Positions 25,649 through 35,289 of a stretch of 64,000 bases of DNA are shown here, in pieces. The position numbers were made by a program, and so were the translations under genes. Position 1 is the first letter of the stretch, and the number at the start of each line of letters is the position of its first letter. Source of the stretch: Rhizobacter sp. Root1238 (GTDB lineage Bacteria; Pseudomonadota; Gammaproteobacteria; Burkholderiales; Burkholderiaceae_C); the NCBI RefSeq assembly GCF_001425825.1, contig NZ_LMDM01000023.1, positions 428,213 through 492,212 of the forward strand, in the 5' to 3' direction. A model generated the notes under the pieces. The model worked only from the letters and a program-made list of their open reading frames with translations. It had not been told where the DNA came from and made no database searches.

Positions 25649-28600
25649 TCAGGCAGGTTGCTTCGGGGTGCCGAGCGAACGCAGCACGTCGCGGATCAGC
25701 TGCGCGCGGTCCTTCGGCTCGGGGGTCTGGCGCTCGATGCGCAGCTTGTCGTTGCCGGCCAGCTTGATGTGGCGATTCTTCTGCACCAGCTCGATGATGC
25801 GCATCGCGTCGACCGGCGGGTTGGGCCGGAAGCTGATCACCATCAACCCCGGCGCCGCATCGATCTTCATCACGCCGTACGGCTTGGCCAGCACGCGCAG
25901 CCGGTGCACGTCGAACAGCGTCTGGCCCTGCGGCGGCAGCTTGCCGAAGCGGTCGGTGATCTCCTCGAGCATGGTGTCGATCTGCTCCGGCTTCTCGGCC
26001 GTGCCCAGGCGCTTGTACAGGCTGAGGCGGGTGTGCACATCGCCGCAGTAGGCGTCGGGCAGCAGGGCAGGGGCGTGCAGGTTGATCTCGGTGGTGGCCG
26101 ACAGCGGCGACAGCAGGTCGGGCTCGCGCCCGGCCTTCAGCGAACGCACCGCTTCGCTCAGCATCTCGTTGTAGAGCTGGAAGCCGACCTCCATCATGTT
26201 GCCGCTCTGGTTGTCGCCCAGCACCTCGCCGGCGCCGCGGATCTCCAGGTCGTGCATCGCGAGGTAGAAGCCCGAGCCGAGCTCCTCCATGTTCTGGATC
26301 GCCTCCAGCCGCATCGCCGCCTGCTTGGTCAGGCCTTCGACCTCGGGCACCAGCAGGTAGGCATACGCCTGGTGGTGCGAGCGGCCGACGCGTCCGCGCA
26401 GCTGGTGCAGCTGCGCCAGGCCGAACTTGTCGGCGCGGCTGATCACGATGGTGTTCGCGCTCGGCACGTCGATGCCGGTCTCGATGATGGTCGAGCACAG
26501 CAGCACGTTGTGGCGCTGCGCGACGAAATCGCGCATCACGTGTTCCAGCTGCCGCTCGGCCATCTGGCCGTGCGCGACCGCGATGCGCGCCTCGGGCAGC
26601 AGCTCCTGCAGCTTCTCGCGCCGGTTCTCGATCGTCTCGACCTCGTTGTGCAGGAAGTAGACCTGCCCGCCGCGCTTCAGCTCGCGCAGCACCGCCTCGC
26701 GGATGGTACCGGTGCTCTCGTTGCGCACGAAGGTCTTGATCGCCAGGCGCCGCTGCGGGGCGGTCGCGATCACGCTCAGGTCGCGCAGGCCTTCGAGCGC
26801 CATGCCCAGGGTTCTCGGGATCGGCGTGGCCGTCAACGTCAGCACGTCGACCTCGGCGCGCATCGCCTTGATCGCCTCCTTGTGGCGCACGCCGAAGCGG
26901 TGCTCCTCGTCGATCACCAGCAGCCCGAGGCGCTTGAACTTGACGCTCTGGCTGATCAGCTTGTGGGTGCCGATCACGATGTCGACCGTGCCGTCCTCGA
27001 TGCCTTCGAGCGCCGCCTTCACCTCCTTCGGCGAGCGGAAGCGCGACAGCTCGGCCACCTTCACCGGCCACTTGCCGAAGCGGTCGGAGATGTTCTGGAA
27101 ATGCTGCTCGGCCAGCAGCGTGGTCGGCGCGAGGATCGCCACCTGCTTGCCGCCGGTCACCGCGACGAAGGCCGCGCGCAACGCGACTTCGGTCTTGCCG
27201 AAGCCGACGTCGCCGCACACGAGGCGATCCATCGGCTTCGGGCTCACCATGTCCTGGATCACCGCATGGATCGCGGCCTTCTGGTCGGGCGTCTCCTCGA
27301 AGCCGAAGCTCGCGGCGAAGGCCTCGTAGTCGTGCGGCGAGAAGCGGAACGCGAAGCCCTCGCGCGCGGCGCGGCGGGCGTACAGGTTCAGCAGCTCGGC
27401 CGCGGTGTCGCGCACCTGCTCGGCGGCCTTGCGCTTCGCCTTGTCCCACTGGCCGGAACCGAGCCGGTGCAGCGGCGCCTCTTCGGCGCTGACACCGGTG
27501 TAGCGGCTGATCAGGTGCAGCTGCGCGACCGGCACGTACAGCGTCGCCTTGTCGGCGTATTCGAGGTGCAGGAATTCGCTCGGGCCCTCGCCGAGGTCGA
27601 TGTTCATCAGCCCCACGTAGCGCCCGATGCCGTGGTTCACATGCACCACCGGGTCGCCGACCTTCAGCTCCGACAGGTCCTTGATCAGCGCATTGACGTC
27701 GCTGACCTGCTCCTGCTTGCGCTTGCGCCGGCCGGTGGGCGAGGTCGCGAACAGCTCGGTCTCGGTGATGAACTGGATCGCCTTGCCGTGCTCGGTGTCG
27801 TGCCAGAAGAAGCCCTCGGCCAGCGGCGCGACCGCGATCGCGAAGCGCTCGTCGCCTTGCTCGAACTCCACCAGGCTCTTGACCGACGGTGGCTCGATGC
27901 GGTTGTCGCGCAGCAACTCGAGCAGGCTTTCGCGCCGGCCTTCGCTTTCGGCGACGATCAGCACGCGGTGGGCCGTGGTGCCGACGTGCAGCTGCAGCTT
28001 CTTCAGCGGTTCCGGCGCGCCGCGGTCGACGCTCAGGTCGGGCAGCGGGCGGGCCCAGTCTGTCTCTTCCTTGCCGCGCACCGACAGCACCGGGTGTGCA
28101 TTCGCGATCGCGAAGAAGTCTTCGGCGCGCAGGAAGATGTCTTCCGGCGGCAGGATCGGCCGTTCCTTGTCGTGCTGGAGAAAGCGGTGCCGTTCGCGGG
28201 TGTCGACCCAGAAGCGCTTCAGTGCGTCGTCGACCTCGCCGTGCAGCGCGATCGCGGCGTGCTCGCCCAGGTAGTCGAAGATGGTCGCGACGCTGTCGAA
28301 GAACAGCGGCAGGTAGTACTCGATGCCGGCGGTGGCGATGCCGCTGCCGATGTCCTTGTAGAGCCGCACCTTGGTCGGGTCGCCGTCCACCTTCTCGCGC
28401 CAGCGGGCGCGGAATGCGGTGCGCGAATCCTCGTCCATCGGGAACTCGCGGCCCGGCAGCAGCCGCACCTCGGGCACCGGGAACAGGCTGCGCTGGCTGT
28501 CGGGGTCGAAGGTGCGGATGCTGTCGACCTCGTCGCCGAACAGGTCGACGCGGTACGGCACCAGCGAGCCCATCGGGAACAGGTCGATCAGCCCGCCGCG

Positions 28601-29089
28601 CACCGCGTACTCGCCGGGCGACACCACCTGGCTCACATGGGTGTAGCCGGCCAAGGTGAGCTGGGCCTTCAGCGCGGCTTCGTTGAGCTTTTCCTTCTGG
28701 CGGAAATTGAAGGTGTAGGCCGCGAGGAAGCTGGGAGGCGCGAGCCGCACCAGCGCGGTCGAGGCCGGCAGCAGCACCACGTCGACCTCGCCGCGCTGGA
28801 TGCGCCACAGCGTGGCCAGCCGCTCGGAGATCAGGTCCTGGTGCGGCGAGAAGGTGTCGTAGGGCAGCGTTTCCCAGTCGGGGAACACCGCGATGCGCAG
28901 CTCGGGCGCGAAGAACGCGAGCTCGCCTTCGAGGCGCTGCGTGTCGGCCGGCTCCGCGCTGACGATCGCGGTGAGCTGCTTCTGGGCCGTGCGTGCCTGC
29001 GCAAAGCGGGCCAGCAGCAGCGCATCAGCCGAACCGATCGGACGGGGCAGCGTGAAGCGTTTTCCGGGAGACAGGCTGGGAAGGTGCAT
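25649..29089 (-). CDS. mfd: Transcription-repair coupling factor, 1146 aa
   Basis: Mfd removes stalled RNA polymerase and recruits UvrA. Domains in order: UvrB-like region (about 1-350), RNA-polymerase interaction domain (about 470-550, with VNHGIGRYVGL), superfamily-2 helicase (Walker A GDVGFGKTEVALR, Walker B VIDEEHRFG, motif VI with the RGRVGRS arginines), and the C-terminal TRCF domain. The length matches the family. The ATG at 29089 (MHLPSLSPGKRF) fits, while the longer in-frame reading upstream is low-complexity and overlaps the divergent ispD. Confidence 0.96.
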   Translation of the reverse strand: MHLPSLSPGKRFTLPRPIGSADALLLARFAQARTAQKQLTAIVSAEPADTQRLEGELAFFAPELRIAVFPDWETLPYDTFSPHQDLISERLATLWRIQRGEVDVVLLPASTALVRLAPPSFLAAYTFNFRQKEKLNEAALKAQLTLAGYTHVSQVVSPGEYAVRGGLIDLFPMGSLVPYRVDLFGDEVDSIRTFDPDSQRSLFPVPEVRLLPGREFPMDEDSRTAFRARWREKVDGDPTKVRLYKDIGSGIATAGIEYYLPLFFDSVATIFDYLGEHAAIALHGEVDDALKRFWVDTRERHRFLQHDKERPILPPEDIFLRAEDFFAIANAHPVLSVRGKEETDWARPLPDLSVDRGAPEPLKKLQLHVGTTAHRVLIVAESEGRRESLLELLRDNRIEPPSVKSLVEFEQGDERFAIAVAPLAEGFFWHDTEHGKAIQFITETELFATSPTGRRKRKQEQVSDVNALIKDLSELKVGDPVVHVNHGIGRYVGLMNIDLGEGPSEFLHLEYADKATLYVPVAQLHLISRYTGVSAEEAPLHRLGSGQWDKAKRKAAEQVRDTAAELLNLYARRAAREGFAFRFSPHDYEAFAASFGFEETPDQKAAIHAVIQDMVSPKPMDRLVCGDVGFGKTEVALRAAFVAVTGGKQVAILAPTTLLAEQHFQNISDRFGKWPVKVAELSRFRSPKEVKAALEGIEDGTVDIVIGTHKLISQSVKFKRLGLLVIDEEHRFGVRHKEAIKAMRAEVDVLTLTATPIPRTLGMALEGLRDLSVIATAPQRRLAIKTFVRNESTGTIREAVLRELKRGGQVYFLHNEVETIENRREKLQELLPEARIAVAHGQMAERQLEHVMRDFVAQRHNVLLCSTIIETGIDVPSANTIVISRADKFGLAQLHQLRGRVGRSHHQAYAYLLVPEVEGLTKQAAMRLEAIQNMEELGSGFYLAMHDLEIRGAGEVLGDNQSGNMMEVGFQLYNEMLSEAVRSLKAGREPDLLSPLSATTEINLHAPALLPDAYCGDVHTRLSLYKRLGTAEKPEQIDTMLEEITDRFGKLPPQGQTLFDVHRLRVLAKPYGVMKIDAAPGLMVISFRPNPPVDAMRIIELVQKNRHIKLAGNDKLRIERQTPEPKDRAQLIRDVLRSLGTPKQPA

Positions 29090-29174
29090 GGACACAGGCA
29101 ACACGGGCGGCGCGGGCGGCGCGACAAAATCAAATCGCCCCGCGCGGCGTGGCGGCGGGGCGATCAAGCAGTGC

Positions 29175-29190
29175 CGATTATAGAATTCGG
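29175..29190. promoter_or_regulatory. Divergent mfd/ispD promoter region
   Basis: ATTATA at 29177-29182 reads as a perfect TATAAT on the minus strand, facing mfd. The overlapping TATAGA at 29180-29185 is a possible -10 for ispD on the plus strand. No good -35 elements are visible for either, so both calls are tentative. Confidence 0.35.
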
Positions 29191-29207
29191 CCACTTTTTC
29201 GCGCCCC

Positions 29208-29900
29208 ATGCCGACTTCATCTCCCTCCAGGTTGTTCGCCCTCGTGCCCTGCGCCGGTGTCGGCGAACGCGCCGCGGCCAACGGGCCGAAGCAGTACGCG
29301 GCGCTGGCCGGTGCGAGCGTCGTCTCGCACACGCTGGCGGCACTCGCGCAGGTGGTGCGGCTCACGCAGGTGCTGGTGGTGCTGAGCCCGTCCGACGACG
29401 CGTTCGAATCGCATGCGCCGGCCTTCACCGGCTGGGCCGCGCGCGTCGGTGGCGAGACCCGCGCGCAGACCGTTGCCAACGGCCTGGCCGAACTGCTGGC
29501 GCGCGGTGCTCATGCCGACGACTGGGTGCTGGTGCACGACGCCGCGCGCTGCCTGGTGCGCCCGGAATGGATCGACCGGCTGATCGACGTGTGCCTGCAC
29601 GATGCCGTCGGCGGGCTGCTCGCGCTGCCGCTGGCCGACACGCTGAAGCACGAGGTGCAGGGCCGCAGCGAGGCCACGCTCGAGCGCCGCCACAAGTGGC
29701 AGGCGCAGACGCCGCAGATGTTCCGCATCGGCCGGCTGCGCGACGCGCTGGCGCAGGCCGGCGACCATGTCACCGATGAAGCGAGCGCGATCGAGGCGCT
29801 GGGCCGCTCGCCGCTGCTGGTGCGCGGCGCGCTGGAGAACCTGAAGATCACCTACCCGGACGACTTCGCGTTGGCCGAACGACTGCTGAGGACGCGCTGA
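29208..29900 (+). CDS. ispD: 2-C-methyl-D-erythritol 4-phosphate cytidylyltransferase, 230 aa
   Basis: MEP-pathway enzyme that transfers CMP to methylerythritol phosphate. The nucleotide-binding motif is [20 protein letters not shown] (about 14-33). [13 protein letters not shown] and the QTPQMFR motif ([10 protein letters not shown]) are conserved. The next gene, ispF, begins within its stop codon. Confidence 0.95.
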   Translation: MPTSSPSRLFALVPCAGVGERAAANGPKQYAALAGASVVSHTLAALAQVVRLTQVLVVLSPSDDAFESHAPAFTGWAARVGGETRAQTVANGLAELLARGAHADDWVLVHDAARCLVRPEWIDRLIDVCLHDAVGGLLALPLADTLKHEVQGRSEATLERRHKWQAQTPQMFRIGRLRDALAQAGDHVTDEASAIEALGRSPLLVRGALENLKITYPDDFALAERLLRTR

Positions 29901-30403
29901 TGAACCCGAACCGCAACAAGCTGCCGGAGATGCGCGTCGGCGAAGGCTGGGACACGCACCAGCTGGTGGCCGACCGCAAGCTGGTGCTGGGCGGCGTCGA
30001 GATCCCGCACACGCACGGGCTGCTCGGCCATTCCGATGCCGACGCGCTGTGCCATGCGCTGACCGATGCACTGTTCGGCGCGGCCGCGCTGGGCGACATC
30101 GGCAAGCATTTCCCCGACACCGATCCGCAATTCCACGGCGCCGATTCGCTGGCGCTGCTGGCCGAGGCGGCGCGCCGCGTGCGGCTGGCCGGCTGGGAGA
30201 TCGCCAACGTCGACAGCACCATCGTCGCGCAGCAGCCGAAGATGGCGCCGCACATCCTGACGATGCGCCAGCGGCTGGCCGGCGCGCTCGGCCTCGACGT
30301 CGACCGCGTCAACGTGAAGGCCAAGACGGCCGAGAAGATGGGCCCGGTCGGCCGCCTCGAAGCCATCGAGGCGCGCGCCGTCTGCCTGCTGGTCAAGCCT
30401 TGA
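29900..30403 (+). CDS. ispF: 2-C-methyl-D-erythritol 2,4-cyclodiphosphate synthase, 167 aa
   Basis: Zinc enzyme cyclising the IspE product. GEGWDTHQL carries the DxH metal motif (Asp20, His22), [11 protein letters not shown] supplies the third ligand, and [12 protein letters not shown] is the C-terminal signature. The ATG shares its A with the ispD TGA, so the two are coupled. The 3' end overlaps the convergent PEP-CTERM gene by 11 bp. Confidence 0.96.
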   Translation: MNPNRNKLPEMRVGEGWDTHQLVADRKLVLGGVEIPHTHGLLGHSDADALCHALTDALFGAAALGDIGKHFPDTDPQFHGADSLALLAEAARRVRLAGWEIANVDSTIVAQQPKMAPHILTMRQRLAGALGLDVDRVNVKAKTAEKMGPVGRLEAIEARAVCLLVKP

Positions 30404-31643
30404 GGTTGGCGCGGCGGCGCCACACCACCCACCCCAACCCGCACGCCATCATCAGCACGACGGCCGGCTCCGGCACCGGCGTCACCAGGAACGCGCGGCT
30501 GCCGAGCGTCGTGACGACGAACTGCCCGCGGTCGTTGATTTCGCTCGCGTACAGGAAGAGGTCGTTGAACGACGGATCGGCATTGACGAACGTCAGGTCG
30601 TTGACGTCGACCGGGTCGCTGCCGTTCGGGCCGGTGATGAAGGCGTGGGAGAAGAGGTTGGGCGAGTACGTGAATCTGCCCGCGATCTGGCCGAGGTTGT
30701 TGATCGCGCTGGCTCCGGCATAGAACTCCGTTCGCTCTCCCCCCGTGGGGAACTTGACCAGCTGCCCCAGCTCGATCTTCTTCACGGCACCGCTGGCTTC
30801 AGTGAGGTAGACGCCACCGTCCGGGCCATAGAAGCGCGCGGCACCGCTCAGCACCTGACCGCGGTCGTTGATGTCCGCAACGCCCGAGATCGTGTCGATG
30901 TTGTCGTAGTCGTAGCCGGGAACCTTCACCTCGGTCAGCGCCTGGTTGCTCGCGTCGGCCAGCGCACCGCGCGAGCGCACCGGCTCCGTCGGGTCGCCGC
31001 GCATGCGGTTCTCTGCATTGACCGCCACCGTGCCGGCGGCATTGATGCCGTTGGCCGTCGAGGTCGCGCCGCCCAGCGTGCCGATCGGCTGGAGGGCGCC
31101 GGCGCCCGGCTTGGTGACGAATCCGCGCTGCAGCCCGTCGGCGTTGATGAAGCTGCCGGTGACCTGGCCGCCGGCATTGATCTTCGACGCCGTGCTGTTG
31201 CCGGCCGACCCGAGGCTGCGCGGCGTGGCGCCGGCGCCCGGCATCACGAAGGCGCGGGTGTCGTCCGGTGCGTCGCCGTTGTCGGGGCTGATCGACGAGG
31301 TGCCGACGACCCAGCCCTGGTCGTTGATGGCGGTCGCCCTGTTCCAGCTGCCGCCCAGCGTCGGGATGCTGGTCAGGCCGACGCCGTTGGCGCCGGTCAC
31401 GAAGGCCATGTAGGTGTCGTCGGACGACCAGCCGTTGTTGCCGCGCGCATAGGCATAGCCGACCACCTGGCCGCTGTTGTTCAGGCCGGCGGCGACCATG
31501 CCGATCCAGTCGCCGCCGAAGCCGCCGAGGTCGGTGAGCTTGTATTCGACGGCCTGCGCGAGCGGCGCGGCGGCCAGCAAGGCGCCGGAGGTGCCCAGTG
31601 CCGCCAGCAGGCGGACCAGGTGGTGCTTCATCGTGTGCTTCAT
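30393..31643 (-). CDS. HAF-repeat PEP-CTERM protein (copy 3), 416 aa
   Basis: Secreted protein with signal peptide ([10 protein letters not shown]), a body of HAF-type repeats, and the PEP-CTERM sorting tail [23 protein letters not shown]. The repeats run as GQVVG...AFVTG...LTSIPTLGG...[11 protein letters not shown]. The tail directs the protein to an exosortase-type membrane sorting system. The ATG at 31643 has AAGGAG 5 bp upstream and overlaps the previous stop by 4 bp. Last of three paralogous genes, which may be one operon. Function unknown. Confidence 0.88.
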   Translation of the reverse strand: MKHTMKHHLVRLLAALGTSGALLAAAPLAQAVEYKLTDLGGFGGDWIGMVAAGLNNSGQVVGYAYARGNNGWSSDDTYMAFVTGANGVGLTSIPTLGGSWNRATAINDQGWVVGTSSISPDNGDAPDDTRAFVMPGAGATPRSLGSAGNSTASKINAGGQVTGSFINADGLQRGFVTKPGAGALQPIGTLGGATSTANGINAAGTVAVNAENRMRGDPTEPVRSRGALADASNQALTEVKVPGYDYDNIDTISGVADINDRGQVLSGAARFYGPDGGVYLTEASGAVKKIELGQLVKFPTGGERTEFYAGASAINNLGQIAGRFTYSPNLFSHAFITGPNGSDPVDVNDLTFVNADPSFNDLFLYASEINDRGQFVVTTLGSRAFLVTPVPEPAVVLMMACGLGWVVWRRRANLKA

Positions 31644-32863
31644 GGGATCTCCTTTCGTGGGGACTGCTTCTGCCGCCAGGCCAGCAGGCCCAGGCCTGCC
31701 AGCAGCATCGAGACGACGGCCGGCTCGGGCACCGGCGAGATCAGGTAGACGTGGCCATTGCTGCTGGCACTCGCGATGATCTGCCCCGCATCGTTGATGG
31801 CGAGCGCATCGCCGAACTGCGGCAGCGGCGCGCCGAGCCCGGTGAAGGCCTGCTGGTCCAGCAGCATCGGGTTGCTGCCGTCGGGTCCGGTGACGAACAG
31901 CCCCATCTCGAGACCCATGAAGTAGTAGCCGACGGCCTGGCCCGACGCGTTCAGCCCGGTGGCCCAGCTGTTCAGGTAGGGCGGTGCCTCGCCGCCCGGC
32001 GGCGCGATGGGCAGATGCAGGAGCCGGCCGCTGCCGTCGGCCTCGGCGAAGAACGCATCGCGGTAGTAGTGGAATGGCGTCATCTGCCCGACCGTCTGCC
32101 CGCGCGCGTTGATGGCGAAGACCTGGCCGGGGGTGCCCGGATCCGCGCCGGCGACGGTGATCTCGCGCATCGACGTGCCGTTCGGTCCGGTGATGAAGGG
32201 GCGCTCCGTGTCGTCCAGCCCCTGGTTGGTCGCGCGGCTCATCCCGGCGACCTGCCCGGCCGCGTTGATGGCCGTGGGGACGCTCATCGCGGTGGGGCTG
32301 CTTTCGTGCAGGCTGCCCAGGTCGTGCAGGTTGCCGGCCTGCGCATCGCTGATGTAGCCGCGCTGCAGGCCAGCGGCCGTCGTGCTGGTGCCCACCACCT
32401 GGCCGCTGGCGTTGATGGCCGCTGCGGTGCTGGTGGTACCGCCCAGCGTGCCGAGCTCGCGCGGCGACGTGCTGCCCGGACCCGTCACGAACGCACGCTC
32501 GTTGCCGCCGGCGTTCAGCGACGTGCCGACCACCCACCCTGCATCGTTGATGCCGGTGGCCCGGTTCCAGGCGCCGCCCAGTGTCGGGATGGCGGTCATG
32601 CCGATGCCGTTGGCACCGGTGACCCAGGCCTGCGTCGTCTCGATCCATTCGCCCTGGGCGTCCATCGAGAAGTGGGACGCATAGCCGACCACCTGGCCGC
32701 TGTTGTTGAGGCCGGTGGCGTGCAGCGTCTGCCACTGGCCGGGCGGGCCCAGCGTGCCCAGGTCGAACAGCGTGTACAAGGTGGCGTTCGCCACCGCAGG
32801 CGTGCCGGCCAGGCCCGCAACGGCGCACAGCGCCGCGAAGAAGCGCATCAGTGTCTTGTCCAT
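31640..32863 (-). CDS. HAF-repeat PEP-CTERM protein (copy 2), 407 aa
   Basis: Same plan as its neighbours: signal peptide, repeats (GQVVGYAS, AWVTGANGIGMTAIPTLGGAWNRATGIND, GWVVGTS), and the tail VPEPAVVSMLLAGLGLLAWRQKQ. The tail's basic end is weaker and less compact than in copies 1 and 3. The ATG at 32863 follows copy 1 by 15 bp. The ATGA overlap with copy 3 shows coupling. Confidence 0.87.
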   Translation of the reverse strand: MDKTLMRFFAALCAVAGLAGTPAVANATLYTLFDLGTLGPPGQWQTLHATGLNNSGQVVGYASHFSMDAQGEWIETTQAWVTGANGIGMTAIPTLGGAWNRATGINDAGWVVGTSLNAGGNERAFVTGPGSTSPRELGTLGGTTSTAAAINASGQVVGTSTTAAGLQRGYISDAQAGNLHDLGSLHESSPTAMSVPTAINAAGQVAGMSRATNQGLDDTERPFITGPNGTSMREITVAGADPGTPGQVFAINARGQTVGQMTPFHYYRDAFFAEADGSGRLLHLPIAPPGGEAPPYLNSWATGLNASGQAVGYYFMGLEMGLFVTGPDGSNPMLLDQQAFTGLGAPLPQFGDALAINDAGQIIASASSNGHVYLISPVPEPAVVSMLLAGLGLLAWRQKQSPRKEIP

Positions 32864-32878
32864 GCTCGACTCCTTCGG

Positions 32879-34111
32879 TCAACCATGGATGCTCGCGCGG
32901 CGACGCCACACGAGCCAGCCCAGTCCGCACACCATCATCAGCACCGCCGCCGGCTCGGGCACCGGCGTCACCAGGTAGGCGTGGCCGTTGCTGCCGTTGG
33001 TGATGAACTGGCCCGAATCGTTGATGCCGGTGGCGTCGAAGAACAGCCAGTCGCGCGCACCGGCCGCGAGGTTCGTGAAGCTCAGCGTGTTGACGTCGAC
33101 CAGCCCGAAGCCGTCGGCGCCGGTGATGAACGCATGGCTCATCATGTTGCTGGTGAAGTAGTAGCTGCCGACGACCTGGCCGAGGCGGTTGAGTCCGAGC
33201 GCCTGGCTCGTCAGCTGCCACGCGCCATGCATCTCGAACGTGCCCATGTCGTACAGGTTCAGCACGCGCCCGATGCCGTCGCGCCCGGCGATGAACGCCC
33301 GCCCGGCGTCGCCGACGAACGCGGACGACCGGCCGACCACCGTGCCCTCCTCGTTGATCGCGTAGGCCACCGAATTGGTGTCGCGGTCCGTCATGTCGTA
33401 GCCGGCCACCGCGATGGGCATCATCACGTCGCCGGCGCGGCCGGTCATGAAGGCACGTTCGCGTGGCGTGTCGACGCTGTTGTAGCTGCGGTACTCGGCG
33501 CTGCCGACCACCTGGCCGGCCTGGTTGACGCCGTAGGCGGTCGAGCTGGAGCCGCCCAGCGTGCCGATGTCGTGCATCGCGCCGCCGTTCGCATCGGTCA
33601 GGTAGGCGCGCTGCGTGCTGGCCGGGCTGGTGTAGGCGCCGACGATGCGGCCGTCGGCGCCGATGCCGTTCGCGGTGCTCGGCCCGGCCAGCGTGCCGAG
33701 GCTGCGCGGCGCCGCGCCGGCGCGTTCCATCACGAAGCCGCGGGTGTCGCCGCCCGGTGTCGAGGTGGTGGTGGCCGAGGTGCCGACGACCCAGCCGTTG
33801 TCGTTGATGCCGGTCGCCTTGTTCCAGCTGCCGCCGAGCGTCGGGATCGCCGTCATGCCGTGGCCGTCGGCACCGGTGACGAAGGCCTGGTAGCGGTCGG
33901 TGAACGAGGTGCCGTTGTAGCCGTCGTTGAAGGCATGGCCGACCACCTGCCCGCTGGCGTTGATGCCGGTCGCGTAGGTGTTGCTCCAACCGCTGCCGAG
34001 CAGGCCGAGGTCGGTGAGGCTGTACTCGGTGGCGTGGGCGGGAGCGAGGGCGCCCCACAGGCAGGCGCTGGTGCCCAGCGCCGCGAGGGCGCGTGCGATG
34101 CGAGTCTTCAT
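32879..34111 (-). CDS. HAF-repeat PEP-CTERM protein (copy 1), 410 aa
   Basis: First gene of the triplet. Signal peptide (CLWGALAPAHA), repeats with the shared block [26 protein letters not shown] at about 90-115, several GTLGGSSSTAYGVN segments, and a PEP-CTERM tail VPEPAAVLMMVCGLGWLVWRRRA. Preceded by an AGGGGGA ribosome-binding site, so the triplet is probably led from the 143-bp gap upstream. A surface or extracellular-matrix role is inferred from the tail only. Confidence 0.88.
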   Translation of the reverse strand: MKTRIARALAALGTSACLWGALAPAHATEYSLTDLGLLGSGWSNTYATGINASGQVVGHAFNDGYNGTSFTDRYQAFVTGADGHGMTAIPTLGGSWNKATGINDNGWVVGTSATTTSTPGGDTRGFVMERAGAAPRSLGTLAGPSTANGIGADGRIVGAYTSPASTQRAYLTDANGGAMHDIGTLGGSSSTAYGVNQAGQVVGSAEYRSYNSVDTPRERAFMTGRAGDVMMPIAVAGYDMTDRDTNSVAYAINEEGTVVGRSSAFVGDAGRAFIAGRDGIGRVLNLYDMGTFEMHGAWQLTSQALGLNRLGQVVGSYYFTSNMMSHAFITGADGFGLVDVNTLSFTNLAAGARDWLFFDATGINDSGQFITNGSNGHAYLVTPVPEPAAVLMMVCGLGWLVWRRRASIHG

Positions 34112-34254
34112 GGTGTCCCCCTGGCATGCGACGAGAACCGTCGACGCAGCTTTTGTACGGCCGCTGTGTGACGTTTGATGTCGTTTTCACGCACACCCGC
34201 GAGAAGCGCAGGGGCATGCGGCCACCATCCGTCGGATGGGCCGCGCGCGGGATG

Positions 34255-35289
34255 TCAGAAGCTCAGCACGTCGATGGTCGGCGGCACGCGAAAGCGGATC
34301 GGCAGCTTGTCGATGCCGACGCCCGGGGTCACGTAGACGCGGGCGTTCTTCAGCTCGTACAGGCCCTGGCGGAAACCGCCGTCGGTGGCATGCGCCAGCA
34401 GGTGCGCCGTGAAGACCGGGATGTCGATCTGCCCGCCGTGCGTGTGGCCGGCCAGCAGCAGTGCGGCCTCGTCGGGTTCGAGGTCGAACACCGTGTCGGG
34501 GTTGTGCGTCAGCATCACGCGGTGCGCGCGGTCGACGCGCCACGGCTCGCGGCGCGAGCCGGCGAGGTCGCGCTCGGCCGAACCGGCGCTGCGGTCGCCG
34601 AGGCCTTGCAGCTCGCAGCGGCCGAGCGGCACGCGCCTGCCGTCGATCGGCTCGACATGCGCGGCCGCCAGCGCCTGCTGCAGGGCATCGCGCAGCGGCG
34701 GGCCGGGCCGCTGCTCGTCGTGGTTGCCCAGCACCGACAGCGTGCGGTGGCGCAGCCCGGCCAGCGGCGCGAAGGTGCTGCGCAGGTCGTGGTCCGGCTC
34801 GAAGGTCCAGTCGCCGGCCACCAGCACCGCGTCGACCTGCAGCGTGTTGAGGCGGTCGACCAGGCGCTGCAGGTCGGGTTCGCGCACGAACAGGCCGACG
34901 TGCAGGTCGGAGATCAGCGCGACCCGCACGCCGCAGGCGGTGCCGAGCGTGGTCTCGCGCACCTGCAGCGCGTTCGGCTCGATGAAGCGGGCCCAGGTGA
35001 AGCAGCCGCACAGAGCGACGGCGACGATGCCGGCGACGGTGGCCGCCGGCTTGCGGCGGCGCGCGGTGCGCCAGGTCTCGCGCGCGAGCAGCAGCAGCGC
35101 CGGCCACAGCAGCCACGAGAACCAGTAGATCGCGAGCTTGGCGATCACGCGATGGCGGTCGCCTTCTTCGTACCACGCGCCCTGGAAATCGTGCGCCACC
35201 AGCGCGCCGAACAGCACGACGATGGCGACGCCCGACAGCACGCGCCACCCGCGGCTGCCGGCGCGGGCGATCGGAAACCCGAGCTTCAT
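34255..35289 (-). CDS. Membrane-anchored metallophosphoesterase, 344 aa
   Basis: Three N-terminal helices (about 13-33, 48-66 and 82-98) precede a calcineurin-type phosphoesterase whose metal motifs are all present: ISDLHVG (about 126), GDWTF, LGNHDEQ, and GHTHGGQ with the final histidines. The family cleaves UDP-diacylglucosamine-like or other phosphodiesters at the membrane. The ATG overlaps the sensor-kinase stop by 4 bp, so it is produced with the two-component system. Confidence 0.88.
   Translation of the reverse strand: MKLGFPIARAGSRGWRVLSGVAIVVLFGALVAHDFQGAWYEEGDRHRVIAKLAIYWFSWLLWPALLLLARETWRTARRRKPAATVAGIVAVALCGCFTWARFIEPNALQVRETTLGTACGVRVALISDLHVGLFVREPDLQRLVDRLNTLQVDAVLVAGDWTFEPDHDLRSTFAPLAGLRHRTLSVLGNHDEQRPGPPLRDALQQALAAAHVEPIDGRRVPLGRCELQGLGDRSAGSAERDLAGSRREPWRVDRAHRVMLTHNPDTVFDLEPDEAALLLAGHTHGGQIDIPVFTAHLLAHATDGGFRQGLYELKNARVYVTPGVGIDKLPIRFRVPPTIDVLSF

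Noticed and set aside
25112-29779. A very long plus-strand frame antisense to mfd
   Set aside because: It is low-complexity His/Arg/Gln-rich sequence, typical of high-GC antisense reading. Mfd is unmistakable on the other strand.
34225-34239. Hairpin CCATCC-GTC-GGATGG read as a terminator
   Set aside because: It has only a short stem and no T-tract, and its orientation to either neighbour is not supported.
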